From assembly GCA_012845835.1 (NCBI GenBank), contig JABAKD010000108.1, positions 102,001-166,000 on the forward strand: a DNA stretch of 64,000 nucleotides, read 5' to 3'. The notes under the pieces were generated by a model. That model was not told where the DNA came from. It saw only the letters and a program-made list of their open reading frames with translations, and made no database searches. This document shows positions 10,868-22,690 of this stretch, one piece after another. The stretch is from Undaria pinnatifida (Eukaryota > Sar > Phaeophyceae > Laminariales > Alariaceae). Numbering within the stretch: position 1 is the stretch's first letter; each line of letters begins with the position of its first letter. The position numbers and the translations under genes were made by a program.

Positions 10868-11140
10868 ACCGCCGTATTGGACAATGCCGTTTGTTCTGGC
10901 AGACACCATGAAAATGGTGATGTTCTCGCGGTATGTGTGGATTATATTGTCCCCGGGTTTGGCATGACGTACATTGCGGTTTTCGAGCATAACAAGGGGG
11001 CGGAGAACCTGGCACAAAACCCAGTGTGTACGTCGAACACGAAGTACATCGACGTGCGAACCCCCGTTTTGCAGGAACTTATTTTTGGGGAGATATCTGG
11101 TTACCAGGTATTATTCGAGTTTGAGTTTTTGAGCACAGTG
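10868..11140 (+). pseudogene. Decayed Ty1/copia RNase H C-terminus
   Basis: The frame around 10970-11090 reads NKGAENLAQNPVCTSNTKYI then DVR, the typical copia RNase H block in which a short acidic motif precedes an asparagine-rich stretch and a (K/R)HIDVR motif. A preceding segment in a second frame resembles the usual helix before it, so at least one frameshift is present. The expected downstream HAD-LTK motif is degraded. Its place shortly upstream of the 3' LTR fits the copia gene order (integrase, RT, RNase H, LTR) and assigns the element to Ty1/copia. It is non-functional as it stands. Confidence 0.75.
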
Positions 11141-11698
11141 CAACATCCCGCCGCTACGTGTGCTACACATTTCGTCGTGCACGGAGGAGGGGGGATGCTT
11201 TTCGCCGCGCAGTGCGCAGAGTACGATTATATCGAGTTTCTGCGGTTGTTTGCGTTTTCGTATAATAATGCGGAGTTTGTTTTTCCTGGTTCAGCTTGTA
11301 GGCCCCATACTGAGTAATAGTATCTCGAGGAAATCGGGGATAATCAGTGAGATTATTTGAGCCATAAACCCGAAGAAAAAAAGCCGTTTTCTGTGATATG
11401 GCTAGTTTCGAGGATGACGCCGTTTTTACCCGGTCATTTCCGAGAATATAATTATTTATTGTCGTTTTCACCTGCCAATCATTTTCAAGAGTAGTTGGTG
11501 TTTGCAGCATGAAACTGTTGTTACTTGGTTTGAGACTTGGAGGACTTGTTGAATTGAGGACTGGAATTTTGGTTTCGAGTTTGTTGGAGTTCTGAGTTTG
11601 ATATAAGTTCATTACGATATGACGATGTATCAACCCTGCGATGTCGTGCCGTGTCATGCACAAAGCAGGGGGGATATTAAGTGTATTCGTCGTGTATA

Positions 11699-11712
11699 AT
11701 AAGGAGGGGGGA
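11699..11712 (+). other. Polypurine tract of the LTR element
   Basis: The run taaggaggggggа-like purines abuts the TG of the 3' LTR. This is the normal site of plus-strand priming and sets the element's orientation. Confidence 0.75.
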
Positions 11713-11987
11713 TGTTGATTGTCCTCATGAACATGACGGTTATGATCCATCATATATCATGGAGTTCCGTATGTTGGTAAGGGATTCATGTATAAGGTGT
11801 AAGGGGATTTGTTTGGCCGGATGCTTCCCGGCATGATTTGCCATGAGCTGTCACTCGTAGTTTTGCTCCATATGAGACCGAGTCAGGCTCGACGGCTGGA
11901 TAATATAAGAGTTCTGTGTCACCGTCTGGAGTCATCATCACGCCTTCCCGCGCCAGCTACGCGTACACCTTTAGAGATCTATCAACA
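11713..11987 (+). repeat. 3' LTR
   Basis: It is 275 bases with the same ends as the 5' LTR and 272 of 275 positions identical. It is followed by gagtatcacacac, which continues the interrupted host repeat. Confidence 0.92.
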
Positions 11988-12064
11988 GAGTATCACACAC
12001 AGCTTACGAAGATGTGTTTCGACAAAATTATCGATCTCACAGCTGGAGTGTATTTTTATTTTTA
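11988..12064 (-). repeat. G-tract family head, continuation after the LTR element
   Basis: This is the reverse complement of the family head, completing the copy at 7574-7681. The shared gag is the only duplicated sequence. Confidence 0.85.
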
Positions 12065-12620
12065 TAATATAGAATAATCTGCTATTATATTGTTGTCGCG
12101 TAGATCCGAGTATATTATCACAATCAAGACATGGGATGAGTCAAGATCGGCCAGAAGCCCCCCACAAATCAGGGGCAAAACCTAGACCAAACCTAGATTG
12201 GTAGCATCTCCTTGCTATATCTAAAAAGGAAAGGTTTTCAGCGTGCGTCCGCTGTGAAGGCGATCGTAAGGGACCTCAGCATCGCGACGCCCTCTCCGCT
12301 TCGACTTCAGCTCTGCGATGCCCTCTCCGCTTCGGCTTTAGCTCCGCGGCGCCCTCCCCGCTCCGACGCCAGCTAAGAGACGAGCACCAGACCTCCAGGA
12401 CCGCCCTCTCCACTTCGACACCAAGACCGGTGAGAGGCCAGGCCTCATAGTGGTGACCACCGTGGGATTCGAACCCTCGACTACGAATACATGACGACCT
12501 GAACGCCTGCTTGTATGTCTGCCTTGATAGCAGTGCCTTTACATGTGAAGCATTTATCCCGAAAATAGAACACGGTTCCCTCATTCTACCAGCACATAGG
12601 ATATTTGACATTGCATACTT
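12065..12620. other. Dispersed repeat piece, short minisatellite and a box-B-like site
   Basis: Bases 12098-12200 match 16240-16340 and 52520-52620 (atcacaatcaagacatggga). Bases about 12284-12372 are roughly three imperfect copies of a 33-base unit around ccctctccgcttcg. At 12463-12477 the minus strand has a strong box-B-like ggttcgaatccc, but I cannot fold a convincing tRNA around it. Confidence 0.45.
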
Positions 12621-13422
12621 GACATACCCCGGTCATGGATCAGGCACAAATCCAAAACCCAAATAAATATTAGCGTCAAAAAGCAAAATCCAATACCTCC
12701 CCAACAGTGATCTGTACCAACAGAGTTGACAGAAAAAAACAGTTTTCAGCACTGACCATATGGTCAGGCAATCAAACATCACATCTTTATCATATCATAT
12801 ACCGTAATGAGGATTGGAGGATTGCACCAAGACATCCGTTGGGAGAGCACCTGATGAGTGATATCATACCACAAATAACCAAAAGTCAACCGACCATAAA
12901 TTATCATTCGTGTCATACGTGCATATGCGCGTATGCTTGCGCAATGACTATCACCCATGTTACTGATTCACGAACAAATCGTCCACAATTTATTCGTGTG
13001 CACTTTCACTCAATACTACCAGGTATACCTAATATCTTCCATAAAACAACGAAACTCCGAAAAATCCCAAGACAAACCAAATCGTATCATAGAAGATACC
13101 TTGTAGAGATGGTAAACCACAACAGCAACGATATAACCCTAATTGGGAAATCATGCAGCATAGCTGATCAACTCTCTGCTGTCTCATGGCGGGAGCGGGC
13201 TACATATATGTGGTCATACGTTACCTACCAGCTTAGTCACGGGGGGGGTTACTATGTATCCCTAACCTCTAATTATGATACTCGTATTTAGAAAGCGCGG
13301 ATACAATGAAATAGTTTCAAATATTTCGTCGGACTGCATACAAGTAAGTACCATTTCCTGCAGCCAGATACGTCGTCAGCAGCATACCACTTCAAGAAGC
13401 ACACAAAAAAACACAGAAAACA
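12621..13422. other. No gene recognised
   Basis: A 194-codon plus-strand frame (12707-13291) has no recognisable motif and an irregular composition. No splice-supported exon or RNA gene is seen. Confidence 0.4.
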
Positions 13423-14310
13423 GTAACACTCCAGCTGTGAGATCGAATATTTTGTCGAAACCCATCTTTGCAAGCTGTGTGTGATGTTCCGATCGCGCAT
13501 ATTACGAGTGATGTGTTCTCATTAAGGATATAGGTCGGCGACTCCCCTTGCAACTACAGTATAGCTATCAGGGTCGACAGGGTGATGTGAGTCGGTCTGT
13601 GCGCGGAAACTGTAAAGCCCGTTTCTGAGGGGGACGAAATATGACATGTGTGGAAGGACATGCATCAGTTTATCAAGTGAATCCTGTAAGTCGAATAACC
13701 GGTGAATGGAGGGTGGAGGTTTTAAGGACGTAGGGGCCTGGTTTTGATGAAAAGGGAGCGGGGGTGGGTGGGGCGGAGGAGGGAGGGGGGGGGGGGGGGG
13801 GGGCGGGGGGCAGCTCCATTTATTTGTGCGTGGAAACTATAAATCCTTTGTGGGGATAAATCTGCCGATTTTGGAAAGAATGCACCAGTTTATCATGGGG
13901 GGGGAGGGGGCGGGACGGGCGGGGCAGCTCAATCTGTGCGTGGAAATTACACATCCTTTAAGGGGATCAATATGACGGTTTTGGGAAGAATGCACCAGTT
14001 TATCATGTATATCCTGTATGTCGTACAACCAGTGAGTAGAGGGCGGAGTGTTCGAGGGGGTGGGAGTGGGGTGGGGGGGTGGGGAGGTGGGGGGTGGGGG
14101 GAGGTGTGGGGTGGGGGCGAAAGGGCTTTATGTCGCATTGATGTAGGGGTTTTCTCTACGCGTGGTGCTAGGTCTATGCGATCGTGCGGGTGGTGGGGAT
14201 AGAGGGGGCGTTGGAGGGGGGGGGGGGGGGGGGGGGTGCGGGGGGGCGGAGGAAGGGGGGATGAATGAAAGCTACGTCATGAATAGCTAGAAAACAAACA
14301 ATACAAAATA
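13423..14310 (+). repeat. G-tract repeat family, the most complete copy
   Basis: It runs from the head (ctccagctgtgagatcgaat) through the middle to three successive diverged sub-repeats of a tgtgcgtggaaa / caccagtttatcatg unit at about 13810, 13930 and 13990. Each sub-repeat is followed by G-runs (13750-13812, 13898-13925, 14055-14115 and 14212-14250). Sub-repeats plus G-runs of variable length suggest growth by slippage or unequal exchange. Confidence 0.7.
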
Positions 14311-14327
14311 GAACGACCGTTGGAAAC

Positions 14328-14616
14328 TTTTTTTTTTTTTTTTTTTTTTTTCATCCTCCGGCGGATGGGGAAAATAAAGCTTTAGCTCACCACACTTCCG
14401 CGTATTTTCATACGCGTCGTGTGTCGATTTAACTCAGTTGCTTTCGCAGCCCAACGCTAGCTGGCGCACCCTTCGAGTCCCATTGTAGGTATAGCGTAAG
14501 CTGTCCCTATCATTGGTCCTCGTTACAACCCCGGCAGCGCAAGCTGCCGTTGTATACGGGTGCGTGTGTATGTCGACCCGGCCTGTCTCCTGAGGGTCAG
14601 GTTCGGTGGAGATAGC
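14328..14616 (-). mobile_element. Poly(A)-tailed non-LTR retroelement, 5'-truncated
   Basis: The T-run at 14330-14351 is the poly(A) tail in minus orientation, followed by the shared 3' end (catcctccggcggatgggg) and body to gagatagccc. Possible target duplication: gttt on both sides in element sense. The open frame 14434-14646 matches the one at 683-868. Confidence 0.7.
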
Positions 14617-16104
14617 CCAAACGTATTCACATTTCATCTCGTACATACTACATCCATCTCTCCCTAGTATTACTTACTCCGGCCGTCAGGCCGACCTTTC
14701 CTCCGCCTCATTGGTCTCCTGGCCGAGGCTGGGTTCTCTTTTCCACCTTATCCGCCTGGGCGATTGCACGTGGTCACCCCAAGTGGCTTGACACAAAGGG
14801 GAAGACATCGGGCAGGAAGAACCACGAGTGAATGTAGCATATTTCTCAATCTTGCAGGGTGTCGGTCATTCACATATGCGTTCACACCACAGTTTAGTAA
14901 TTGATTCATAGGAACAAACGTAGACCCGTTCAAAATGCAACCAAATAATGCTCGACCTATTGAAGCTACATGGCTACTTCTGCAATACGTACAAGCACCA
15001 GCACCACCTCTTGTCGAGGGATCACATCATACACGCAAACAAGCTCATACCTCCTACAAGTACATTCATTGACAATTAAGTGTTGTATTCCAAAATACCC
15101 GCAGCGTACATATTGCCACCTGCCTGCTTGACGTTCACAGCCTCACTCAGTACTTAGTTCCCTGTGGTTTAGTACCGATGCTATTGCATGTAGAACAACT
15201 GCTGTTGAGCCAGAACTAGTGCAATTGCTGTTGAGCCAAGCAAAATCCTCAAAATAATATCCAACAACTAAAAACCCATTCATCAATGAGCGAGCACCCT
15301 CTCAGAAGTATCACGTAGGTCGTGCCACTTTATGCGCCCCTAATACAGAATCATACCGTGTTATTATGTACCTGGCATATCATATGTGCCTTAGTAAACG
15401 AAAAATCGACTTGAACTCTTCCGGAACTAACGACACTACCGAACTGTGTATGTACCACCTGATACACACGCAAACAAAACAACACATCAATCAACTCTAG
15501 AGAGAAACATGGAACAACACGTGTATAACAAAGGGAAACGAATACGCGCCTTTTGTGAGCCGAGGCTCGTGCTGGCGCGGAAGGGGCGGTCCCCTCCTCC
15601 CTTGCTTTGTCCTGCTCGCTCTCTCCTCTGAACTTACCCTAGTCTCCTGCTGTGTATAGGTTTGCTGCTGCTCCACGTTCATTCCCATTGACTTCGCTGG
15701 CTGTTCTTCCACTGCCATCCCCCCTTTCCTAATCATCGTCGCGCAGAATTGCTCGTATCCGCAGCTCAAACATCAGCTCCGAAATTGCTCGCTCAATGCA
15801 AGCACGTGCAAGGAGGTCTGGTTAGCAGGTGAAGGATCATGGCTCTTCTCGCTCACGCTGTCCATCGCTGACTGCTCCGCCTCTTTCTGTATCTGGTTGT
15901 CTTAGGCTGCGTCTCGATGGTCCTGCTCTTTATTGCTGGTGGTGTCCGTGCGGGTTCCGTCACTGTCGTGTAGGGTGGAGGTCGATGACGAAGATAAATC
16001 GCTCCTGAAGCATCCTGGGAAAAATGTGTCTTGAGTCAGCCCCGGTCCAGCGCGTTCACCTCCCCGAGCACGGTTCCAACATAATGGCCATCGTTTACAC
16101 TAGT
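14617..16104. other. Left-arm-specific stretch without a recognised gene
   Basis: The minus strand from about 16080 to 15500 is comparatively open in several frames and contains a good splice-donor-like agggtaagttcag near 15640. No domain or second exon could be tied to it. It is absent from the right arm. Confidence 0.35.
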
Positions 16105-16977
16105 GTGATGAGGAAACCCATGCTCATGGCCGGCTTGCTCGCGTGGCCCACCTCATGCGGGGGCCTTGGCTGCGCGGTGGCAGCGGATAACATATAAGTG
16201 CCAGGTATTGATCCTTATGTGGAAGAATCAACTATTTTATTGTCGCGTAGACCCGACTATATTATCACAATCAAGACATGGGATGAGTCAAGATCGGCCA
16301 GAAGCCGCCCACAAATTAGGGGCAAAATCTGCACCAAACCTAGACTGATGCAAGAGATCGTACCCCATCAGAATCAACCCAGAACTAAACATACCGTAGA
16401 AGGCATGTTTCCAGAGGGGTGGCTGACATTCTGACAAACACACCACCATCCAAAAAAAAACCCGTAATTGCCCCATACCAAATATTCTATCTATATCGCT
16501 TGTGCATACGGGAATCGCGGATCTCGTCTCCGTAGGTTACAAACCTATACGGCTCATTGGGCAGGCTGCAAGTAGTACTAGGTCTTTTGTGACGGGATCT
16601 TTTTTATTCGTGATTTCTAGACGAAAAAAAACTCGGATTGAAACAATTCCAACGCCAACTAACGCGGTACGAACCCAGACGCACAGCTCCATAATGCTGT
16701 GACGTCGAAACACATGCTTCCAAACGACTGCGAAAACGCCTATTGAGTGAAAATGAGTTTTGAGGCTGGTCAAGCTCGTAGGATCGAGGATAACCTGATA
16801 CGCCACTGGGGGGGTCGGCTCTTAACACCTGCCAGGTATACTAAAGAGTGTTTTAAGGAACATTTGCACCGACCCCTCAGGGCAAGACGAAAGTGATATT
16901 TTCTGCGTCAGTAAATTATTGGTGTGTTTCCGCCGGGCTGTTGCCAAAACAAGAATCGTGTTGAGATCCCGAAAAAA

Positions 16978-17248
16978 GACCAAGGCTACGGTAGGGGGGG
17001 TACCCCCATTTTCACTGGTGTGTTTGAGCCACTCGCACGAGTGACTCTGTACCCCACGAATGAAGATGGTTTAGGCACTTGTTTTGGCGCAGCTTAAATC
17101 ACCTTTTCATTGCGGATTGATTTCGTCAATGTGGAACATGAAGAAAACGTAAGATCTCGTGGGAACAAAAAGGGGTTACTCGCGCGAGTGACCCCTAGCC
17201 ACTGAAATAAAAGGCCCAAAAGGGGACCCCCCTACCGTAGCCTGGGTC
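16978..17248. mobile_element. TIR element (MITE-like), family 1, 271 bp
   Basis: It begins gaccaaggctacggtagg and ends cctaccgtagcctgggtc, terminal inverted repeats of about 18 bases with one mismatch. The homologous position in copy B (53246-53252) reads straight through, giving a clean empty site inside an A-run. A target duplication of up to four A residues is possible. No coding capacity is seen. A diverged relative is at 6547-6851. Confidence 0.85.
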
Positions 17249-17329
17249 AAAATGAAGATTAAACAGTGCAGAGCGCACGTGTCAAGTTCTTAGCTCAACA
17301 TAAAAAATAAAATTAAAAGGGCTTTTCAT

Positions 17330-17560
17330 GTGCCGATGGTGCGTGTCGGGCCGAGCCGGGTGGAAACTTTTGAACATGTGATGGGGCGGGCCGGGCCGGG
17401 CCGGTATGATTTGATGGGCTTGACAGGGCCGCAGCCCGTGAGGTGTGGGCTTTGTACGGGCCGCTAGCGCTCCACCCCGTCCATGACGCCGCACACTTGT
17501 TTTCTCGGGCCTGCCCGGGCCCCGGCCCACGTTAGGTGGTGCACTTTCGCTACTACGATG
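17330..17560. repeat. GGGCC-rich element, left of the Ty3 relic
   Basis: Multiple overlapping gggccgggcc motifs ending near ccccggcccacg are present, and a comparable stretch lies at 22375-22690. The wording recalls GC-rich hAT-type non-autonomous elements, but I could not define ends. It is shared with copy B. Confidence 0.4.
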
Positions 17561-18144
17561 ACGACGTCCACCCGGCCAATTAGACGTATGGGGTCTTCGC
17601 ACGAAGAGCATCCCAAACACCTATACTCCTGAACTCAATAGAAGTGCGGGGGGCAGCATTGCTGCAACTCTCGGCTCGGTATATGAACAGCATTAGTCAA
17701 AAGGAAAGGAAACAGAGTGAATTTATGCCTGGTGGTCGGCGAGGTTCCCGATAGCGGTTATTTGTTGCGGTTCACGTAGCATGCATACCTACGTATCAGT
17801 ACTAAACCCGCGGATATGCGAGAAGATCATCCCCAGACGCCACAGCACCACTCCAGAGTAACCAACAGGCCCGAAAGGACTTGAGGAAACTTGACAAAAG
17901 AAAAATGAAGGAACAAAAGAAGTATCCATGGCGCAGATTAACACCTGGAAAGCATCCACACAAAAAAAAGCTACTCGCTGATAGAATGTGATAACTACTG
18001 AGGTATTACCCCCCCAACCGAAAATCGTTCGATGTTTCAAAACAGATACGGCGTCAAGATTACAACCCAAGAAAAAAAAAACAGTATACAACCGCGAGAT
18101 ATCTGAGTAATTAATGCACCAAGGAAGGTACAATTCTCAACTAT
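17561..18144. other. No gene recognised
   Basis: The sequence is shared almost unchanged with 53561-54144. Minus-strand frames here have no known domain. Confidence 0.4.
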
Positions 18145-18339
18145 CTTTTTCGTTTTTGTTTTTTTTAATCCTCCGGCGGATGAGGAAAAATAAAGTTTAA
18201 GCTCACCAAACTTCCACGTATTTTCATACGCGTCGTGTGTCGATTTAACTCAGTTGCTTTCGCAGCCCAACGCTAGCTGGCGCACCGTTCGGGTTCCATT
18301 GTAGGTATAGCGTAAGCTGTCCCTATCAGTGGTCGCTAC
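18145..18339 (-). mobile_element. Poly(A)-tailed non-LTR retroelement, truncated
   Basis: A T-rich run at 18145-18167 is followed by the shared 3' end and body up to cagtggtcgctac. The same insertion is in copy B (54145-54343), so it predates the duplication or allele split. Confidence 0.7.
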
Positions 18340-18884
18340 AAGCATGTCGAGGGTCGTTTTCCCAGCCAGCGAAACGACCCGAGGGTCGCCTTGAAGGCCT
18401 GGAACATAAAAGACGGAAACAAATTCGCTATAGATAAATTCAGCCCACTGAGCAGATGTTTTTTCGGTTACACATTCGTACCAGCACGACAAACGCACAC
18501 GGATATTTTACGCCACCTTGAGAGCAACAATGACGGCCTCTTCAACAACACATACATCCAACGGTTACCATTGAAAAGATTCTTATCAACAAACAAATGG
18601 ATGCCGTGCTCTGAACGCTCCTCCGAAATATCTACTGAAGCAGAAGAAGCACAGCAGCACGTCAAAATATATACTAAACGTTCATGATTAGTCATCGTGT
18701 GACCATATCATCTTGGCCTCAATATAGCGGGACTCAAACGTAGCTCGGTGCACGACGTTACCACCAGTAGGCGTCGACAACCGCGCTGCTGCGCCAGAGC
18801 TGATGCGAATACCGTGACGTCGAAGAATTGCCTTGTTGGTAGTTAGGGGGAGCTGTTCAACAAGATATGTTATAAGTACCTATT

Positions 18885-21800
18885 TTACGATGTAGGAAGG
18901 GCGTCGTGGTACCGAGTAGCTAGGGGCTCCCACAATCTCTCGCATTCCGAGATTCTCTGCCACTGTACCAACACCTCGTACGCCACATTAGGGGCGCGCC
19001 AGATACTAAACTCTTCGATGTGGAATCCCCTTTGGTTGAAAAGGTGCTTGAACGCCTGTTGGACATACTCGGTGATTCCTAGCGAAGAATCATTGTAGAA
19101 CTTGAGACTCGTGACATGGGCATTGGCCACCTTGCCGCTGTCAATCTACACGTGCGACCTTCAACCGTTGGTTACCCGCCACGGCCCAGTCCACGTGGAC
19201 ATCAATTTCGACGTTTTCCCCATCGACCGCAATCACGCCATCAGAACGTGATCGCCTACCGTAAAGTTCGGTGACACCCCTTTGCTCTCATGCCGCCTGC
19301 TGGCAGCTTGCACGGCCTGTACGTGGTGTGTCACCTGTTTATGCATGGAATCCATAGCATCAACCAGATCTCCGATCATGGCTCTAACAGCGTCATTGGT
19401 GAGAGGGACCACATCCACGACTGTGTGTTGGCCGCGGACCAGAGACGCAAGCAGGGTTGTCGGCTCACGACCAAACCTAGCCTCGTACGGCGAGCATCAA
19501 AAACGCGCGCGATACGAGGAGTTAAGGCCCACCGCACTATGGGCACAAAATGTTCCCGCAGCCGGTTACGGCGATGCGATACTCAACCAGCAAGGCTTTC
19601 AACATTCGCAGAGTTTCCTTCATAACGTTCTCGACCGTGCCGTTGGTCCAGGGCGAGTTTGCCGCCGAAAATCGGCGATCCACGTCCAGAACAGTCGTAA
19701 TCTTGGCTAGCAGGTGGCGCTTAAAAATGGGTTGCTGTTTCACTCACTAGAACGGATGGGACCCCTAGTGGGTTACACCAACGTGGCAACGCCGCCGCCG
19801 CGTTTGCAGCATTGGCAGCGGAAGCAGGCTCTAACATAACGAAACCCGCGATGTCGTCCTGCATGACAAATATTAATCTAGTGTCTTCTTCTACCGGGAG
19901 GGTGTGCTCTCGGCACGGGTTTCCCCCGATACGTGTACCTTGCTTATCATCGCTCCGGCGACCGTCTACTGTATTCCTTGCATTGGTTTGTGTTTGAACA
20001 ATGCTGACTCCGGTTGCGATATATATAATTGAATATGCAAGCACGAATCCACGTCAGTTCCGTTGGTCGTCTCCCCGAAGGGGCGCGGGATTCTCCCCCC
20101 TCCGCGGGAATCTACGCAGGTAAGGCCCAGTCATTGATGAACGTCCCCACGTCCTGTTACATTTGCGTCCAGTAACTTGCAGGACGAAGCGTGTCCATGG
20201 TGGCATCGTTCACGCGATGCCAGGCCTCCTCACAGTGGCAAAGATCAGCAGGTGCAATTGGAGGTCTTTTCCACCCTCCCGAGACCACAACGCTCCTGTG
20301 CCGGACACTGTATAGACGCCTTTGGCTGCGCGGCTTACCAGGTTTCTGCCGTCCAACTCGAAAGAGCTAGGAAAGCCAGAGCCATCGTGCTTGCAGGGAA
20401 AAAAGTATACTGTAACTGAACTCCCTGAAAAATATCGACGGATGACCGGGATTTTGCGTTTCGGCCTATTTCACCGTCCATGTTAGGAATCTCAGGAAGC
20501 GGCGTTCGCACAGCCTGCGAGCGCGTACACACGAGATCAATAATAATCCAACGCGATAAAAGTAGCCCCACATGTTTTCCGTAGCGGCAATACGCCGGAT
20601 CGAGTATTTTTTAATTTCCAAGATATGTACTGTAGTCCAGTTTAGTAAACGTTGACTGATTGCCTTGTTCAGTTTTGGCACAGCAGTTTGCGGGTCGAAG
20701 ATATACTTCAGGTTCCGATGGTCATTGCAGATAACTGGTCCCGACCAGAGCAGCCAATCCAGCCTCCGAAATGTTTCCACAATGGTGAAAGCCTCGTTTT
20801 TCAAGGTAGCCCAGCGTGTTCTGGAGTTCGTAAATGACCCACTCACCAAAGCAAGCGGGGCGTGTTGCATTTCTACTGGATGGACGCCCGACAACAGATC
20901 GGCGTCGGGAACTTGGGCGACCATGGACCCCCAGTGGAGGAGGTCAGAGTATCTGTAAAGACTATAACCGCATGCCATGCACACGGTTGCGCCAGTGTGA
21001 CGCGTTCTCCCAGAAGGTGTTTCACCCGCGCCCACGCCTGCTGAGAATCAGTCGTTCACTCCGCGGACGTAATTGATTCGGTTGTGGCGACGCGCTTGGT
21101 ACGTCAACTCACGTATAGGAACAACGTTTCCATCAAATTCCGGAGATAGATGGCGATTCATTTTTGCCAGTTCAGGCAGATGCGTGTCCATCCAGTTCAC
21201 TGCCGCCAAATATATTCCAGATCACCTCCCGTCTCCGGACGTCGAAGAGACAGCAGACCCTCGATGCGTGCAGGATCATGCCTCAATCGGGATGCCGAAC
21301 AAATCTTGCCGCACCAATTGACATCCGTGGTATAAAATACATTTTTTCCACTGATGCGTGTAGACCGTGGCGTTAAACCATGGTGGTGCAGACGCTCCAG
21401 CACCGTTCGAGCGCGCAGGACCAACTCCGGCCCAACCTGCGCAAAACTCTACGATTAGTCGTTCTGAACCATCGTTCATGACCCATGAACTACGCGGTGA
21501 CATTGCAGCACCCTTGCGGCATTCGTCGTGGGATCCACAGGCCTTCTGGAGTTATGAAAGTAAAGATTTCTTGGCTGTCTTCGTGCAGCGGGATCTGCCA
21601 GAACCCCTTATAAATACCCAGGGGACGTATAACGGGGATGACCGGCGAGAAAGAGGCCTTGCTCGTGCAACAGCGGTAAGGGATACGAATCCGGCTCCGT
21701 GTGCGAGTTGACGACGTTGTAGTCGATGAACATACGGTGCTGCAACGGTTTATTGTCGGCCAACTTCTCGGCAGATTCAACGAGAGCGGGGCCTACGGAA
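18885..21800 (-). pseudogene. Ty3/gypsy-type pol relic, copy A
   Basis: In pol order on the minus strand: an RT segment at 21490-21780 (IPLHEDSQEIFTFITPEG, then RRMPQG); RT thumb/connection at 21197-21424 (VLERLHHHGL and LRRPETGGDL); RNase H at 20550-20990 (RWATLKNEAF and NDHRNLKYIFDP); integrase core at 19537-20044 (NGTVENVMKE); integrase C-terminal part at 19233-19418 (FTVGDHVL); and a chromodomain-like end at 18885-19130 (YEVLVQW and WEPL). The YxDD site is not recognisable, and the second integrase aspartate reads as glutamate (VSETATHF). A one-base homopolymer difference near 19726 breaks the integrase frame in A but not in B. No gag, protease or LTR pair was found. It is dead in several places. 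Confidence 0.85.
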
Positions 21801-22374
21801 ATGGCTGCTCCCCAGACGTGCTAATTCTCGGCCTGTAGCGCGCAATCCATGTCCCAAGCGCTCGGACTGCCAGGCTGTGCCTTAGTTTTTACCAATGATG
21901 GTTTTACGACCGCCATTACCGGCCTGGCACAAGACGATCCCAAAGCCGCTACCACCATCCCAGCAGCGACGAAGGTAGCCACGAAGGTTTTGATTTATCT
22001 CGCCTTTTCATGGCCACCATATACACACTCGTTACATTCAATGTTGTTCCAAACATGATGTTCACTCGGATTCTCCGCCGAAAAACGAAAAAAGAAAAAA
22101 TAACGCGTTTTCATATCGAGGTAGAGTTTTACGTTTCTTGAGCTCTCCCCTCTCTAGGTGCGGCTGTTTCGCGTGCCTCTCTGCTCTTAAGCCTCAAATA
22201 TTTAAATTGTTTTGCTATATAATGAGGCGTTATCGTTGGCCGTACGTATATATTCACAGCACTGGCACCCTGGCATCCCCCTGAACCAGTACAGTAGTAC
22301 TGCCAGTACCGTACTACTGGCAGCGTGTACTGGACCAGGGAAACCAAAACGTCAGCGTGCACATTAGAGTATGG

Positions 22375-22690
22375 GATAGCGTGCGGGCCGCCCCATGGGC
22401 CGGCCCTTCAAATCCACCGGCCGCTCCACAGATATGGCAAACCGGCCCATCTAGAGCGCATGTCATGTCATGGGCCTGGCCTGGCCGGGCCGGGCCGACA
22501 CACCGGCCGGTCCACAGATATGGCAAACCGGCCCATCTAGAGCACATGTCATGGGCCTGGCCAGGCCGGGCCGACAAACTTAAAAAATAGGGTGGGCCGG
22601 GCGGGGCCGGGCGGGGAAATTTATAGTCGCCACGGCCTGGCACTACGACGGTAAGACGTGATGGGCAGGCCCACCAGCGTCCCGGCCCAC
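22375..22690. repeat. GGGCC-rich element with an internal direct repeat
   Basis: The segment ccacagatatggcaaaccgg with its flank occurs twice, about 84 bases apart (from about 22424 and 22511), within GC-rich gggccgggcc sequence. It is shared with copy B at 58375-58690. It may be related to the stretch at 17330-17560. Confidence 0.45.

Larger units (their letters stand above)
7682..11987 (+). mobile_element. Ty1/copia-type LTR retrotransposon, defective, 4306 bp
   Basis: Two 275-base LTRs (7682-7956 and 11713-11987) begin TGTTGAT and end ATCAACA. They differ at only three positions, with no indels. A purine tract (11699-11712) directly precedes the 3' LTR, giving plus orientation. The flanking bases share gag on both sides, and the rejoined flank reproduces the unbroken G-tract repeat. 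The interior holds one gag-position open frame and a decayed RNase H end, with no integrase or reverse transcriptase recognised. Nearly identical LTRs around such a degraded interior suggest recent mobilisation in trans. Confidence 0.9.

Noticed and set aside
12440-12530. A tRNA gene on the minus strand (good box-B-like sequence)
   Set aside because: No matching acceptor stem, anticodon arm or box A at the right spacing could be folded.
12707-13291. 194-codon plus-strand frame as a host gene
   Set aside because: No recognisable motif, unusual composition, no splice context and no conserved copy.
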